Below are positions 14,704 through 16,042 of a DNA stretch of 16,042 nt, in pieces. How positions within the stretch are numbered: position 1 is the stretch's first letter; each line of letters begins with the position of its first letter. The DNA is from CAYQUC01 sp048061315 (lineage in GTDB: Bacteria; Pseudomonadota; Gammaproteobacteria; UBA6429; Thiohalophilaceae): NCBI GenBank assembly GCA_048061315.1, contig JBGMRJ010000068.1, positions 1-16,042 on the forward strand, written 5' to 3'. The notes below the pieces were generated by a model. That model saw only the letters and a program-made list of their open reading frames with translations. It was not told where the DNA came from and searched no databases. The translations under genes were made by a program, and so were the position numbers.

Positions 14704-15963
14704 TTAACCCATATTCTGACAAATAGCGTCACCAAATTCGGAGCTACTCAGTTTAGTTGCGTCGTCCATTAGCCGATGTAAATCATAAGTCACTGTTTTC
14801 GCTTTTATCGCACCCGACATACCTTTAATAATTAAGTCCGCCGCTTCATTCCAACCTAAATGCCGTAACATCATTTCAGCTGATAAAATTAACGAACCCG
14901 GGTTCACCATATTCTTACCGGCATATTTTGGTGCGGTGCCATGAGTCGCTTCAAACATGGCGATATCGTCAGACAAATTAGCACCTGGCGCAATACCAAT
15001 ACCACCCACCTGAGCCGCTAAGGCATCTGAAATATAATCGCCATTCAGGTTTAACGTTGCAATTACATCGTACTCTTCTGGACGTAATAAAATTTGTTGC
15101 AAGAAAGCATCGGCAATAACATCTTTAATAACAATCTCATCACCGTTATTGGGATTTTTAAAGGAACACCACTCACCACCATCAATGTTCTTTGCACTAA
15201 ACTCTTCTTTAGCAAGTTCATAACCCCAATTTTTAAATCCACCTTCGGTGAACTTCATGATATTACCTTTATGAACAAGGGTAACTGATGGACGGTTATT
15301 ATCGATAGCATACTGAATAGCCTTACGGACAAGGCGTTTTGTGCCCTCACTCGATGCCGGCTTAATACCAATACCCGATGTTTCAGGAAAACGAATTTTC
15401 GTCACGCCCATTTCTTCCTGCAAAAATTTAATCACTTTTTTAACTTCAGGAGTCCCGGCTTCCCATTCGATTCCCGCATAAATATCTTCTGAATTTTCAC
15501 GAAAAATAACCATGTCGGTTTTTTCAGGTTCTTTAACCGGGCTTGGTGTGCCGTCATAATAACGTACCGGACGTAAACATACGTATAAATCCAAATCTTG
15601 TCGCAAGGTTACATTTAAAGAACGCATACCGCCTCCAACAGGCGTTGTTAATGGTCCTTTAATCGACACCACATAATCTTTCACTGCCGCAAATGTTTCG
15701 TCAGACAACCAGACATCAGCACCATAAACCTTAGTTGATTTTTCACCGGCAAAAATTTCCATCCACTCAATTTTTCGTTCACCGCCATAGGCTTTAGCAA
15801 CAGCAGCATCAACCACCACTTTCATTACTGGTGTCACATCGACACCAATGCCATCACCTTCGATGAATGGAATAATAGGATTGTTAGGTACATTCAGTGA
15901 ATTATCGGCATTCACTGTAATTTTGGCACCGCTCGCTGGAACCTGAATTTTATCGTATGACAT
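14704..15963 (-). CDS. icd: Isocitrate dehydrogenase, NADP-dependent
   Basis: TCA-cycle enzyme oxidising isocitrate to 2-oxoglutarate with NADP (EC 1.1.1.42), homodimeric and E. coli type. It has 419 residues (E. coli 416). It carries NPIIPFIEGDGIGVDVTPVM at 28-47, the substrate loop GPLTTPVGGGMRSLNVTLRQ at 103-122 with Ser115 at the position of the E. coli AceK phosphorylation site Ser113, and HKGNIMKFTEG. The C-terminal half has GTAPKYAGKNMVNPGS and VTYDLHRLM, keeping the Lys-Tyr and Tyr...Arg residues that select NADP over NAD. GAGAG precedes the ATG by a few bases. It is convergent with cspD; only 79 bp of its upstream region is in the window. Confidence 0.97.
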   Translation of the reverse strand: MSYDKIQVPASGAKITVNADNSLNVPNNPIIPFIEGDGIGVDVTPVMKVVVDAAVAKAYGGERKIEWMEIFAGEKSTKVYGADVWLSDETFAAVKDYVVSIKGPLTTPVGGGMRSLNVTLRQDLDLYVCLRPVRYYDGTPSPVKEPEKTDMVIFRENSEDIYAGIEWEAGTPEVKKVIKFLQEEMGVTKIRFPETSGIGIKPASSEGTKRLVRKAIQYAIDNNRPSVTLVHKGNIMKFTEGGFKNWGYELAKEEFSAKNIDGGEWCSFKNPNNGDEIVIKDVIADAFLQQILLRPEEYDVIATLNLNGDYISDALAAQVGGIGIAPGANLSDDIAMFEATHGTAPKYAGKNMVNPGSLILSAEMMLRHLGWNEAADLIIKGMSGAIKAKTVTYDLHRLMDDATKLSSSEFGDAICQNMG

Positions 15964-16042
15964 GGTTTCTCTCTATGATTTATAAGATAAGGTAATAAGC
16001 GGCGTATTTTATCAAAAACAACAGGGATTTAGGAAGTAATAT
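15964..16042 (-). promoter_or_regulatory. icd leader / probable promoter region
   Basis: AT-rich upstream region of icd reading away from the gene to the window edge. On the minus strand TTGATA (16015-16010) and TATAAA (15984-15979) or TTATCT (15990-15985) are possible elements, but no pair has ideal spacing (the TTGATA/TTATCT spacer is 19 bp). A promoter is expected because icd is not preceded closely by another visible gene; its exact place is not determined. Confidence 0.3.

Noticed and set aside
1..16042. Defence island, prophage, insertion sequence, CRISPR array or biosynthetic cluster
   Set aside because: Every long frame is a core gene in an order shared with other gammaproteobacteria. 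I saw no direct repeats, terminal inverted repeats, integrase, transposase or tRNA-flanked insertion.

Overview
The window is a low-GC gammaproteobacterial chromosomal segment of core genes. The evidence is gene content and order. The block serS / rarA / lolA / ftsK / (ald) / trxB / aat / bpt / infA / clpA / clpS / cspD / icd closely resembles, as I recall it, the arrangement in Pseudomonas and, in part, Escherichia and Vibrio. The proteins read as full-length gammaproteobacterial orthologues. AT-rich intergenic DNA and AT-biased codon use suggest a low-GC lineage, but I cannot name a genus. I see no phage, insertion sequence, CRISPR array, toxin-antitoxin pair, rRNA or tRNA.

Left block, all on the minus strand (about 1-7350), in transcription order: ald (alanine dehydrogenase), ftsK (DNA translocase), lolA (lipoprotein chaperone), rarA (AAA+ replication/recombination factor), crcB (fluoride channel), a DUF190 protein, then serS (seryl-tRNA synthetase), which runs off the left edge. 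Spacing from ftsK to the DUF190 gene is tight: 23 nt, 9 nt, 4 nt, then an ATGA overlap. Two runs of exactly 100 N interrupt the block. One lies between the DUF190 gene and serS. The other lies inside rarA and removes the heart of its AAA+ domain.

Middle block, plus strand (7534-11535): trxB (thioredoxin reductase), a FemAB-like transferase, aat (Leu/Phe-tRNA-protein transferase), bpt (Leu-transferase for acidic N-termini) and infA (IF-1). The FemAB-like gene overlaps aat. infA has its own upstream region with a consensus-like extended -10.

Right block: clpS-clpA on the minus strand, convergent with infA; cspD on the plus strand, divergent from clpS; and icd (NADP isocitrate dehydrogenase) on the minus strand, convergent with cspD. 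Hairpins sit at both convergent junctions.

Functionally, aat, bpt, clpS and clpA together make up the recognisable bacterial N-degron pathway: two transferases that place Leu/Phe on N-termini, the adaptor that reads those residues, and the unfoldase that feeds ClpP. ClpP is not in this window. The rest are housekeeping genes for cell division and chromosome handling, envelope transport, redox, translation initiation and central metabolism. I found no clearly new system. The observation most worth following is the run of three consecutive transferases related to aminoacyl-tRNA-dependent enzymes (FemAB-like, Aat, Bpt), the first of unknown acceptor and apparently translationally coupled to aat.
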